Shown: piece after piece, positions 8,476 to 16,609 of the stretch
Numbering within the stretch: the first letter of the stretch is position 1
How the letters are laid out: each line of letters opens with the position of its first letter
Origin: Acidaminococcus intestini DSM 21505
GTDB taxonomy: Bacteria > Bacillota > Negativicutes > Acidaminococcales > Acidaminococcaceae
DNA: 64,000 nt
Assembly (NCBI RefSeq): GCF_000425045.1
Contig: NZ_AULA01000001.1
Span: 141,386-205,385, forward strand
Direction of reading: 5' to 3'
The notes under the pieces: model-generated
The model's input: only the letters and a program-made list of their open reading frames with translations
Databases searched by the model: none
What the model was told of the DNA's origin: nothing
Translations under genes and position numbers: made by a program

Positions 8476-9324
8476 TTACTGGGCCGGATTCGCCTTGCGG
8501 TAGGCATCGATTTGGCGGGAAACGCTGTCGTTGAAGGCGTGCCCCGATTTCATACAGATAACATGGGCCGATATGGGTCCCAACAGATACAAGTCACCAA
8601 TGACATCAAGGATCTTATGACGGATAAGCTCGTCAGGGAAGCGGACCTTGGACAGGGTTCCCCCGTCCTTAGTAAAGACAACGACATTTTCGACGGTGCC
8701 GCCAAGGCCAAGGCCCATCTTGCGCAGTTGGGCAATTTCCTCTTCAAAGGCTACGGTTCTTGCCGGAGCAATTTCCTGGGAAAGCGTATCCCCCGCATCC
8801 GTCACATCAAGGACCTGGGTCCCAAGCAGCGGATGGGGATTGATGGAGGTAAAGGTCACGCGAAAGCCGTCATAAGGCAGGACCACAAGATAGCGGTCGC
8901 CGTCATAACAGCTGAAGGCGTGATCAATGGCGTAGACGTGACGCGGTGCGTCCTGTTCAAGAAGGCCCATCCTTAAGATAGGATCCATGAAGCCTTTGGC
9001 TGAGCCATCACCAACAGGCGGTTCGGCGCTGTTCATTTCGATGTAGCAGTTATCAATGGCAAGGATGGCAAGGGCGGCCATGACGTGTTCGATGGTCGTG
9101 ACGCTGGCTCCGTTTTCAGTCAGCGTCGTGGCTCGTGTCGTTGCCGAAATATTTGAAGCAATGGCTCGCACACTGGGCCGACCCTCAAGATCCGTACGGA
9201 TAAAGACAATGCCTGTGTCCGCAGGAGCCGGCTTCAGCGTCATTGCAACTGGGTTGCCGGAGTGGAGCCCAATCCCGTCACAGCAGACATCTGCTTTGAG
9301 GGTGTGCTGTTTATTGTTGTCCAT
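8476..9324 (-). CDS. lpxC: UDP-3-O-acyl-N-acetylglucosamine deacetylase LpxC
   Basis: A 282-residue zinc deacetylase, the committed step of lipid A synthesis. Expected motifs are present: GIGLHSG near the N-terminus, TTIEHVMAAL with the first zinc histidine, RHKILDVIGDLYLLG with the second histidine and the zinc aspartate, and KSGHAFN with the catalytic-region histidine. Both subdomains are complete and it lacks the long C-terminal tail of the enterobacterial enzyme, which carries the FtsH degradation signal. It follows the acyltransferase gene by 20 bases in the same transcription unit. Confidence 0.96.
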   Translation of the reverse strand: MDNNKQHTLKADVCCDGIGLHSGNPVAMTLKPAPADTGIVFIRTDLEGRPSVRAIASNISATTRATTLTENGASVTTIEHVMAALAILAIDNCYIEMNSAEPPVGDGSAKGFMDPILRMGLLEQDAPRHVYAIDHAFSCYDGDRYLVVLPYDGFRVTFTSINPHPLLGTQVLDVTDAGDTLSQEIAPARTVAFEEEIAQLRKMGLGLGGTVENVVVFTKDGGTLSKVRFPDELIRHKILDVIGDLYLLGPISAHVICMKSGHAFNDSVSRQIDAYRKANPAQ

Positions 9325-9344
9325 ATTGAATCACCTTTCTATGT

Positions 9345-10262
9345 TCAATTGCCCGTCATGGGCGTGCTGAAATGCTTGCGGTCACGGTAACGTCTCTTTC
9401 CATCCTTCCAGCGGTCATGGACCCAGAACCACATAGCCGGGTCGCGGCGGATTTCCTCTTCGGCAATCCGGATGAGCTTTTCCATGATAACGTGGCTGTT
9501 TTCTTCTCGGCTCAGTTGGGGATCTGCGTGAAAACAGGGATGAATAACGGCCGTAAGCGTCCCATCAGGCTGATTATGCATGAAAAGCGGGACAATGGGA
9601 GCTTTGAAGACCCGTGCCAGCTGGGCTGCCCCATCAGGGACACGGGCCGGTTTCCCAAACAGTTCAAGGTGCTCCCCCGTATGGGCAGAATCTTGATCGT
9701 AGAGAATTCCTACAAGATGTTTATCTTTTAGATAACGTCCGATGGAAAGCATGCTGCTCTTTCCATGGTTGTAGGTGACATGCTGGCCGACCATCTGCCG
9801 GTATTCGTTGATGAAGCGGTCCGCGTCACCATCGTTTTGTTTGCGGGTGATGGAAAGGATGGGATAGCCCAGAAGGGCCATACTGGCCCCCAGCATTTCC
9901 CAATTTCCGTAATGGGCCGTACACATGATGACGCCGCGGCCTTCGGCATAAGCCTCTTCGAGGTGTTCCAGGCCTTCGAAGTGGACAAGGTTCCTAAAAT
10001 TGGCTTGATTGATGAGGGGATAGCGCAGGACTTCGATGAGCATGCGCCCGAAACGGGTAACGCTCTCCTTGGCGATGCGTTCTGCTTCAGTCTCAGACAC
10101 GCCAAGACATTCCTTGACGTTTTCCTTGGCCATATAGCGCCGCCATTTGGGTGTAGCCAACCAGCCAATTTGGCCCAAGGCATAGGCCAGGGCATCATTG
10201 AAGCAGGTTGGCTGCACGCAGGCAATCCGGCTCATCAGTTTCATGAGGGAATACGCAAGCAT
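9345..10262 (-). CDS. lpxL: LpxL/HtrB-type lipid A acyltransferase
   Basis: A 305-residue LABLAT-family acyltransferase. An N-terminal hydrophobic stretch is followed by the HX4E catalytic motif in MCTAHYGNWEMLG (about residue 115) and by LYDQDSAHTG, typical of late acyltransferases. These enzymes add secondary acyl chains to lipid A at the inner face of the cytoplasmic membrane; chain length and position (LpxL or LpxM type) cannot be told. It lies in the lipid A cluster, 20 bases before lpxC. The 143 bases before it hold no gene but a GC-rich stretch. Confidence 0.88.
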   Translation of the reverse strand: MLAYSLMKLMSRIACVQPTCFNDALAYALGQIGWLATPKWRRYMAKENVKECLGVSETEAERIAKESVTRFGRMLIEVLRYPLINQANFRNLVHFEGLEHLEEAYAEGRGVIMCTAHYGNWEMLGASMALLGYPILSITRKQNDGDADRFINEYRQMVGQHVTYNHGKSSMLSIGRYLKDKHLVGILYDQDSAHTGEHLELFGKPARVPDGAAQLARVFKAPIVPLFMHNQPDGTLTAVIHPCFHADPQLSREENSHVIMEKLIRIAEEEIRRDPAMWFWVHDRWKDGKRRYRDRKHFSTPMTGN

Positions 10263-10405
10263 TGCAGCAGTGCCTCCTTAAGGCAGGGTCTCCTTCTTTG
10301 GCACCCCTTCCCGCGGGAATGAGCTGCCCAAAGGGCCCTTGAAAGGATGCGGCGCTGCCTTGGGACAAATCAGCCCGAAAGGCGGCCGCGGACCTTTCTC
10401 ATGAG

Positions 10406-11014
10406 TTAGAAAGTAAAGTTGACGCTCCCATAAAGATGATGGGTCCGATAGCCAACTTCAGCCGTCGTAAATTTAGCAAGGGGAATGGATGCGCCATAGT
10501 TGAAATGGCTGCCGTCATATTCCCCCATAAGGGTAAGGGACTGGCTTCCGAGCTTGATGTCCTTTTCAATGGCACCAAATCCCTTTTTGTATTGGTCCGT
10601 ACCAATCCCGCCATGAATCTTAAACCCAAACGGCAGGGCCTTACTGACGACAACATAACCGCGACGGTCCTTTTCATCCCCCAGGTCGTCGCCGCCAATG
10701 GCAATGGCCGGAGTTACAGGGGTTTCGCGCAGAAGCTCCCATTTCGCACTTACTGTGCTATAGATATCGCTGTCTTTCGGATCAAAGCGGGCGCCTGCCA
10801 CTTCAAGGCCCAGGGGCAAGGCCACATTGCCATGAAGGATCTGTCCATCCTTTGTCATGTCGTAACCAACGGAAACATGGCCTGGCAAACGGACAAAGGC
10901 GCTCGGGGTATTAATAATGCCGCTCGTTCCGTTTGGCGTAATCTTGGCTTCTGCCGCTAGCGGCATGGCAGAAGCAAGCGTCAGAATGGCAAGGGTCGCA
11001 ACAGTCTTTTTCAT
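10406..11014 (-). CDS. YjbH-like outer-membrane beta-barrel protein
   Basis: A 202-residue protein with a clear signal peptide (MKKTVATLAILTLASAM, cleavage near AEA) and alternating polar/aromatic strands ending in the aromatic residue of GSVNFTF, the mark of an outer-membrane barrel. The first mature segment, PNGTSGIINTPSAFV, resembles the start of YjbH-type proteins. Estimated eight to ten strands. YjbH proteins are linked to polysaccharide export, but here the setting is lipid A synthesis (lpxD 15 bases upstream, the acyltransferase downstream), so the role is open. Confidence 0.7.
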   Translation of the reverse strand: MKKTVATLAILTLASAMPLAAEAKITPNGTSGIINTPSAFVRLPGHVSVGYDMTKDGQILHGNVALPLGLEVAGARFDPKDSDIYSTVSAKWELLRETPVTPAIAIGGDDLGDEKDRRGYVVVSKALPFGFKIHGGIGTDQYKKGFGAIEKDIKLGSQSLTLMGEYDGSHFNYGASIPLAKFTTAEVGYRTHHLYGSVNFTF

Positions 11015-11029
11015 GAAACCAAAACTCCT

Positions 11030-12064
11030 TTATTTATCGTCTTTTTTCTCGAGGGTTTCCACGAGTTTTTCCAGTTTGCGGACTTTTTTCACAAGATCAC
11101 CGAGCTTACGCTGACTGGCCATCATGCGCAGCCAGTCTACATGGCTCTGCGCCGGGAAGCCAGCCCAGACAACATTGTCCGGGACGTCACTGATGATGCC
11201 GGTTCGCCCGGCAAAGGTGCAGTTGCTGCCAATCTTGAGGTGGCCTGCGGTCGCGGCCTGACCGCCAAAAGTCGTATTGTGGCCTACCGTGACAGATCCT
11301 GAAATACCGACGTGGGCCACAAGGATGCAGTTTTCTCCGATAACATCATTATGCCCGACATGGACAAGGTTATCGATCTTGGTGCCCTTGCCGATGACCG
11401 TACTGTCAACGGTTGCTCGGTCAATACAGGTGTTGCAGCCGATTTCGACATCATCGCCAACAACGACGTTCCCTGTCTGAAGGACCTTGGTATGCTTTCC
11501 TTCGCTCGTGATATAGCCAAAGCCATCACCGCCGATGACACAGCCAGCCTGGAGGATGACCCGGTCACCGATGATACAGTTTTCACGGACTGTGACATTC
11601 GAATAAAAAGTGCAGTCGCTGCCCACTTTTGCATGGCGGCCGATATAAACGTGCGGGTAGATGATGGCATTATCCCCAATTTCAGCATCTTCTGCAATAT
11701 AGGCAAAAGGCAGGATGGCGGCATTTTTTCCAATACGAGCCGTCGGATGGACAAATGCGTACTGACTGATACCTGATTCGACACTTTCAGGCGGACGGAA
11801 GAGCATCAGCAGTTTGGCAAAAGCCGCCCGTGGATTCTTTACACGGATCAGGGCCTGGGGTCCTTTGAGTTCTCCTTCTTCAGGAATCATGATGGCGCCG
11901 GCCCGGCTCTTACCGGCCAGTTCCAAATAGGGCGGTACGGCAAAGGAAATTTCCGTAGGGCCTGCTTCCTCAAGCCCGTTCACGCCTGTAAGCTTCAGGG
12001 AAGGATCTCCTTGGATAATACTACCCTGTAAGAGATCTGCCAGTTCCTGCAGCGTTTTTTCCAT
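11030..12064 (-). CDS. lpxD: UDP-3-O-acylglucosamine N-acyltransferase LpxD
   Basis: About 344 residues. An N-terminal uridine-binding domain (about 1-100, ending in NPRAAFAKLLMLF) is followed by hexapeptide repeats forming the beta-helix. The catalytic histidine is in NLVHVGHNDVIGENC and the conserved GGDGFGY loop is present. The tail KKVRKLEKLVETLEKKDDK is a short coiled coil. LpxD adds the N-linked 3-hydroxyacyl chain, the third step of lipid A synthesis. ATG 12064 is favoured because GAAAGGATG sits at the right distance; the ATG three codons earlier overlaps it. First gene of the lpx run. Confidence 0.95.
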   Translation of the reverse strand: MEKTLQELADLLQGSIIQGDPSLKLTGVNGLEEAGPTEISFAVPPYLELAGKSRAGAIMIPEEGELKGPQALIRVKNPRAAFAKLLMLFRPPESVESGISQYAFVHPTARIGKNAAILPFAYIAEDAEIGDNAIIYPHVYIGRHAKVGSDCTFYSNVTVRENCIIGDRVILQAGCVIGGDGFGYITSEGKHTKVLQTGNVVVGDDVEIGCNTCIDRATVDSTVIGKGTKIDNLVHVGHNDVIGENCILVAHVGISGSVTVGHNTTFGGQAATAGHLKIGSNCTFAGRTGIISDVPDNVVWAGFPAQSHVDWLRMMASQRKLGDLVKKVRKLEKLVETLEKKDDK

Positions 12065-12163
12065 AGCTAACATCCTTTCTTGTGATTTGTTCAGTCTGGG
12101 CAGTGCGCTCCCCTGCGTACCTGTCTATCCCAGAGTGACAAAAATGGAGCGTTGGAATACGGG

Positions 12164-12187
12164 AAAAAGGCGAACACACGGTTCGCC
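12164..12187 (-). terminator. Terminator after the bamA-skp genes
   Basis: GGCGAAC (12169-12175) pairs with GTTCGCC (12181-12187), followed on the minus strand by TTTTT. It separates the bamA-skp unit from the lpx unit, so lpxD needs its own promoter in 12065-12160; no consensus one was seen there. Confidence 0.8.
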
Positions 12188-12198
12188 CTTTATGTCCA

Positions 12199-12603
12199 TT
12201 ATTTCATGGCTTTGATGATGTCTTCCGTGACGTCGACGCCGCCTTGCGGAACAGCTTCCTTCACGAGAATGGCACCGAGGTTCTTTTCCTTGGCAACCTG
12301 AGCCGCGGCAGCTTCAAAACTGCTCTTTACTTTATTTTGCTGCTCAGCCTGGAAGGTACGGATTTTGGCACTTTTTTCCGTATAGATTTTTTTTGCTTCT
12401 TCATCGCTCTTACCCTCTGTTTCCTTGGTAAGTTCGTCTTCCATAGCCTTGCCTTTTTCCTGCAGTTCCTTTGTGGCATTCTTGAAGACTTCACTGTCCG
12501 TCTGGACCTTCTGCATATCTACAACGCCAAACTGCTGATTGCGGCCACAGCCAAAAGCAAAGATGGCCATAACGATCATACCGATTGCCAAAATTTTTTT
12601 CAT
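12199..12603 (-). CDS. Skp/OmpH-like periplasmic lipoprotein, third paralogue
   Basis: A 134-residue lipoprotein precursor (signal MKKILAIGMIVMAIFAFGC, lipobox FAFGC). The mature part begins FGVVDMQKVQTDSEVFK, the OmpH signature, followed by about 60 residues of charged helix and a closing strand region (LGAILVKEAVPQGGVDVTED) that pairs with the first strand in the Skp fold. Skp-like proteins hold unfolded outer-membrane proteins in the periplasm; lipid anchoring would keep this one at a membrane. It is the last of three tandem paralogues, 14 bases after the second. Confidence 0.85.
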   Translation of the reverse strand: MKKILAIGMIVMAIFAFGCGRNQQFGVVDMQKVQTDSEVFKNATKELQEKGKAMEDELTKETEGKSDEEAKKIYTEKSAKIRTFQAEQQNKVKSSFEAAAAQVAKEKNLGAILVKEAVPQGGVDVTEDIIKAMK

Positions 12604-12617
12604 GTTTCTGATCCCTC

Positions 12618-13541
12618 TTACTCAACTATATTTTGTACTTCTTTTTCCACGTCGTCCGTGATGTCATCGGCCGATATATTGGCCCGCGGATTCCGAAAAA
12701 CCAGGGTGTACTTCCTGGTAAGATTGATTTTCTTGATGGCGCTGAGGATATCACTGTCGATTTCCTCACGCAGTTTCTGCGTCTCCGCGTCCTGACGCTG
12801 GATCTGAGTATCCATGGAAGCAATGAGCGTATCAAGCTCTTTTTGTCCAGGTTGCTGTTCTTTTTTCGTCAGGTCAAGACCCGTTTCTTCCTTTACAAGA
12901 TCCACCGTAAGGGATTGTTGGAAGGCATCCATGCGGGCACGGCTTTCGCTGATATCAGAAGCCATCTGCTCCTTGATCCACGCCGCTTTCTTTTCCTCGA
13001 TGGCCTCAATGGCCTCACGGCGCTTATCCAAAAGCTCCTGTTCTTCTTGGAGCAAGGCATTTTGGGAGGCTTCACTCATCTTGATACTGCCAAGCTTTAA
13101 GCGCACATTAAAGAGCGGGATACGGAAGCGGGTTTCCACATCTTCCCGGTCCTTTTGGACATAGGATTCAGCCGCTGCATCAAGGCTTTCCGCCTTTTTC
13201 TGGAGAAGATCCTGTTCCTGGGCTTCTTTTTCCGCAACCTTTGCCGCCAACTGGGCGGAACGGAAGCGGTCTCGGCCCTTTCCTGCAAGGGAGCGCATCT
13301 TACCCAAAATGGCAAGCTGCTGATGACCGTCCTTGAGCTGCCGCTCCCGGAGGGCCTTTGCTGTTTCAAGGTCCGTTTTTTGTTTTTGCCACACCTTGTA
13401 CTTGGGATGCTGTTTGACGAGCCGGTCCCAGTCCACGACGGCAAACCGTGGTACTTCCCTCGAAAGGAGGCCGTTTTTCAGGGACGCACAGCCCGCTGTC
13501 ACCATAAGGCACGCCACTAGGAGGCAGATAAGCTTCCTCAT
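12618..13541 (-). CDS. Long Skp/OmpH-like lipoprotein, second paralogue
   Basis: About 307 residues, twice the usual Skp length. The lipobox TAGC follows the signal peptide MRKLICLLVACLMVTAGC. FAVVDWDRLVKQHPKY matches the OmpH start; then comes a very long, charge-rich coiled coil (about residues 45-240) and a last strand RKYTLVFRNPRANISADDIT, again Skp-like. The long arms suggest an extended tentacle reaching far into the periplasm. ATG 13541 is chosen because AAGGAGGAGGG precedes it; the upstream Met lies before that site. A lipid anchor at this length is unusual for the family. Confidence 0.75.
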   Translation of the reverse strand: MRKLICLLVACLMVTAGCASLKNGLLSREVPRFAVVDWDRLVKQHPKYKVWQKQKTDLETAKALRERQLKDGHQQLAILGKMRSLAGKGRDRFRSAQLAAKVAEKEAQEQDLLQKKAESLDAAAESYVQKDREDVETRFRIPLFNVRLKLGSIKMSEASQNALLQEEQELLDKRREAIEAIEEKKAAWIKEQMASDISESRARMDAFQQSLTVDLVKEETGLDLTKKEQQPGQKELDTLIASMDTQIQRQDAETQKLREEIDSDILSAIKKINLTRKYTLVFRNPRANISADDITDDVEKEVQNIVE

Positions 13542-13565
13542 AGGTCCCTCCTCCTTCATGAGCCC

Positions 13566-14054
13566 TTAGTTTTTCTTGGCTTGTTTCTGGAGTTCTGCCT
13601 GGACATCAGCCGTCACATCAACACCGCCATAAACGACAGCGCCTTCATTGACGATGACCGTAAGCCCCTTGGTCTTGCCGACGGCGACAATGGCGTCATC
13701 AACTTTTTTCTTCAAGGGGTCGACAAGTTCTTTCTGCTTATCCTCGAGGCCTTTTTGCAGCTCTTCGTGGAGCTTTTGCTTATCGGCGTCGCTCATGTCC
13801 TTGCTTTTTTCGTTGTACTGGCTTTCAGCATCCTGGGCAGCTTTCTGCATTTCCACCTGAGCATCCTGGATGCCTGGGACGGCCTGGACCAGTTGGTTGT
13901 AGTTTACTTTGCCAATGGCAGAATCAGTTGTTCCGCCGGAACCACCCGTGAGACCGGCACCCCGCACAGCAATGGCGAAAGCACCGATGACGAAGATGGC
14001 GGCAATCGCAAGGGACACCACTTTCACGTTTTTCTTATTGGCAAATTCAATCAT
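13566..14054 (-). CDS. Skp/OmpH-like chaperone, first paralogue
   Basis: A 162-residue protein with an N-terminal hydrophobic segment (VVSLAIAAIFVIGAFAIAV) that lacks a lipobox, so it is either cleaved or membrane-anchored. A Gly/Ser/Thr-rich stretch leads into IGKVNYNQLVQAVPGIQDAQ, the OmpH start, then a helical hairpin and the closing strand LTVIVNEGAVVYGGVDVTAD, nearly the same as in the third paralogue. Directly downstream of bamA (27 bases), the usual bamA-skp order. Confidence 0.85.
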   Translation of the reverse strand: MIEFANKKNVKVVSLAIAAIFVIGAFAIAVRGAGLTGGSGGTTDSAIGKVNYNQLVQAVPGIQDAQVEMQKAAQDAESQYNEKSKDMSDADKQKLHEELQKGLEDKQKELVDPLKKKVDDAIVAVGKTKGLTVIVNEGAVVYGGVDVTADVQAELQKQAKKN

Positions 14055-14081
14055 TTCTATCCCTCGTTCCTCGTTTTTCTC

Positions 14082-16280
14082 TTAGAATTGTCCACCGAAG
14101 CTGAAGTGGAAGCGGCCGCCCCGATCAGAACTGTCAAGGCGATAGCCATAGTCCAGACGGATTGGGCCAAGCGGGGAGTTGATGCGCAGTCCCAAGCCCA
14201 CCGTGTACTTCAGGTCGGACAGGTCAAAATCCGTTTCATCATAATCCTTGCTCCAAGCATAGCCAGCATCCGTAAAGGTGACACCCTGAACCTGCTTGAT
14301 GATTGGATAACGGAATTCCAGGGAGCCCTTCAGCATGCTGTTGCCCTTGAACTGGTCATCGCGGTAGCCACGCAGGAATTCACTGCCGCCGACGGTAAAG
14401 CGCTGGCTGAGCGGCATATCCCCGTTGGCATAGCCGGCACCGAGATTAAGTGCCCAGACATTGTCCTTACCCATGCGATAGTAGTAACGATAATCGGCTT
14501 GATATTTTTCAAAGCGGAAGTCACCGCCGAAGTTTGCCCATTCAAAAGAATACATGGTACGCTTGCCTTCGCGGGGATCATAAATGTTATCACGCGTATC
14601 AAGGATACGGGCAAAGGTGATACTGCGGGTCGTACCGAAGTTCTTCTTACGGCGTTCCGCAGCAACGTCTTCACCAAGATACCTGCCTTCATCAACGCCT
14701 TCAAAGTACTGGTTCGAATCGTAGCCATCGACCTTGCCCTTGTACTTGTCGTCGCGGTTTTTCAAGGTAATCTGGTTAGTGATAAATTCGTTGTCAGTGA
14801 CGCGGCTGAAGAAAATTTCTTCGCCGATGCGCTTTTTGTAGTAACGGGCAATTTCATCGCCGTCACGATCGTAATCGGCATATTCGTTCGTCATATTATA
14901 GAACGTAAAGCCCGCCGTAGTTTCCTTGTCATCAATCCACGGTTTGATGTAGGAGACTTCAAAGTTGGTATTGGTTTCATCATCGCCGCCAAATTCCCAA
15001 CGGACATTGACACTGTCACCCGTCCCGCGGAAGTTCTTATCGCCGACGCTGACCATGCCTAAGAAACCATCTGCATCGGAGTACCCGGCCCCAATGCCGA
15101 AAGTTCCCGTGCTCTGCTCAACGACCGTGATTTCAACGGATACGGTATTGGGCATCTGACCTGGATTCAGTCGGATATTGACATCCTCGAAGAAGCCGAG
15201 GTTGTAGATTTTCTGCATGGAACGGCGCGCCAGCTTGGCGTTGAAGGGATCGCCCTTTTTCATGCGCATTTCACGGATGATGACATAATCCTTCGTCTTT
15301 GTGTTGCCCTTGACGCGATAATCTTCAATGACGCCTTCAGCAACCTGAAGGATAAGATGGCCATCAGGGAGCATGCGGATATCGCTGACTTTAGCCAAAA
15401 TATAGCCTTGTTCCGCATAGAGGCTTTCCACCTTGCGGGCCCCGACATTGACGTCGCGGGAATTCACCACTTCGCCTTCCTTAAGTCCCATGGCACGGAT
15501 GATGTCATGGCTCGAGATCTTCGTGTTGCCTTCAACTTCAAGTTCCGTGAGGATGGGGTTTTCAGCGACATGATAGACAATCTGGACGCCTTCGGGAACG
15601 CGGGTAAAGGTCGGAACGATATCATAGAACCAGCCAGTTTCATAAAGGGAACGGATGTCGTCCTGCATTTGAACCGCAGTAAACTTCGTACCCGCGCTCA
15701 TCTTGAGGCTGTCTTGAAGGACTTCCGCCTTTTCATGCTGATTGCCCTCAAAGGTTACTTTCGTCACCGTCAGATTCTCATATCCCTTAACTGAATTGGC
15801 AAGCTTATCGTATTCGTCAACAATGCCTGCTCCATCATCAGGCGTAAGGAAACTGCGGCCAGGCGCCTTGCGGTTTTGGGCTTCGGCGATTTCCTTCTGC
15901 TGCTGCATACGGGCTGCCAGCTGCTCATCCTGGGCTTCTTGCTCCTTGCTTTCTTTTTGGAGGGTTTCCTTCCCCACCTTTTCGATATAGGTAATGCCAT
16001 TGCGGCGCACTTCACGATAGATGGGCTTATCAGGCAGGGTTTCTTCTGTCTTGGCACTCTCTTTTTGAGAGTCATCCGTGATTCCAGTTCCGGTGCCAAT
16101 TCCTTCTTTTGCTTCTTCCGTTACCTCAATGGTTCCGACTTCTCCCGATTGGGTCTGGACCCCATTTTTGGTCAACGTCACTTCCTGGCTGTGGGAAACC
16201 TCTGCATAGGCAGGCGAACTCAGCAGTAAAGATGCAAAAATGGCTGCCGACAGCTGTTGCCAATGTAATTTGCTATTCAT
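14082..16280 (-). CDS. bamA: Outer-membrane protein assembly factor BamA
   Basis: A 732-residue Omp85 protein. Signal peptide ends near AYA (residue 26). Residues about 30-165 form a Glu/Gln/Lys-rich low-complexity linker, then three POTRA domains (about 168-395) rather than the five of Escherichia coli, starting LTVTKVTFEGNQ, LTELEVEGNTKIS and IEDYRVKGNTKTKD. The barrel (about 396-732) carries the GGSEFLRGYRDDQFKG loop motif with the conserved RGY and ends in a C-terminal phenylalanine (HFSFGGQF). It inserts barrel proteins into the outer membrane. First gene of the bamA-skp unit. Confidence 0.95.
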   Translation of the reverse strand: MNSKLHWQQLSAAIFASLLLSSPAYAEVSHSQEVTLTKNGVQTQSGEVGTIEVTEEAKEGIGTGTGITDDSQKESAKTEETLPDKPIYREVRRNGITYIEKVGKETLQKESKEQEAQDEQLAARMQQQKEIAEAQNRKAPGRSFLTPDDGAGIVDEYDKLANSVKGYENLTVTKVTFEGNQHEKAEVLQDSLKMSAGTKFTAVQMQDDIRSLYETGWFYDIVPTFTRVPEGVQIVYHVAENPILTELEVEGNTKISSHDIIRAMGLKEGEVVNSRDVNVGARKVESLYAEQGYILAKVSDIRMLPDGHLILQVAEGVIEDYRVKGNTKTKDYVIIREMRMKKGDPFNAKLARRSMQKIYNLGFFEDVNIRLNPGQMPNTVSVEITVVEQSTGTFGIGAGYSDADGFLGMVSVGDKNFRGTGDSVNVRWEFGGDDETNTNFEVSYIKPWIDDKETTAGFTFYNMTNEYADYDRDGDEIARYYKKRIGEEIFFSRVTDNEFITNQITLKNRDDKYKGKVDGYDSNQYFEGVDEGRYLGEDVAAERRKKNFGTTRSITFARILDTRDNIYDPREGKRTMYSFEWANFGGDFRFEKYQADYRYYYRMGKDNVWALNLGAGYANGDMPLSQRFTVGGSEFLRGYRDDQFKGNSMLKGSLEFRYPIIKQVQGVTFTDAGYAWSKDYDETDFDLSDLKYTVGLGLRINSPLGPIRLDYGYRLDSSDRGGRFHFSFGGQF

Positions 16281-16347
16281 ACATAACCCCCTACAAGTTT
16301 CGGTTAGAATCCTTCTAGCTGGTTGGATTCAGTAAATACACGCTACA

Positions 16348-16353
16348 ATTATA
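16348..16353 (-). promoter_or_regulatory. Probable -10 box of the bamA promoter
   Basis: TATAAT on the minus strand, about 70 bases before the bamA start. A TTGACT lies 22 bases upstream (16376-16381), too far for a standard -35, so the promoter strength is uncertain. Confidence 0.45.
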
Positions 16354-16406
16354 CCCTTTAGAAAGAAAAATTACTAGTCAAAGGCAGGATTCGAGAAAAA
16401 AGTTCA

Positions 16407-16474
16407 CAAAAAAGAATTCCCCTTTCCGGCCTTTTTCTAGGCGGCTCCTAGCTCAGAAAAAGGCAGAAGGGGAA
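16407..16474 (-). terminator. Terminator of tamB
   Basis: A long hairpin pairs TTCCCCTT and GGCCTTTTTCT (16417-16438) with AGAAAAAGGC and AAGGGGAA (16455-16474); on the minus strand TTCTTTTTTG follows. It separates tamB from bamA. The rest of the 329-base gap (16475-16609) is GC-rich and shows no gene. Confidence 0.85.
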
Positions 16475-16609
16475 AACGATCAGTCAAAGGGGGCGGGCTC
16501 CAGACTGGAAGAGGGCGCTCGCTCCCCATAGCCCGTGAGCCCACCGCCACCTTACGCCGAAAAGGAGCAATGGGCCACGCACCTAGGTCAATCAGGGCCG
16601 TGCTTTTCT

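Noticed and set aside
13581..15062. A 493-codon plus-strand frame opposite bamA
   Set aside because: It is antisense to bamA and the first skp gene, whose motifs are beyond doubt; its own translation resembles no protein.
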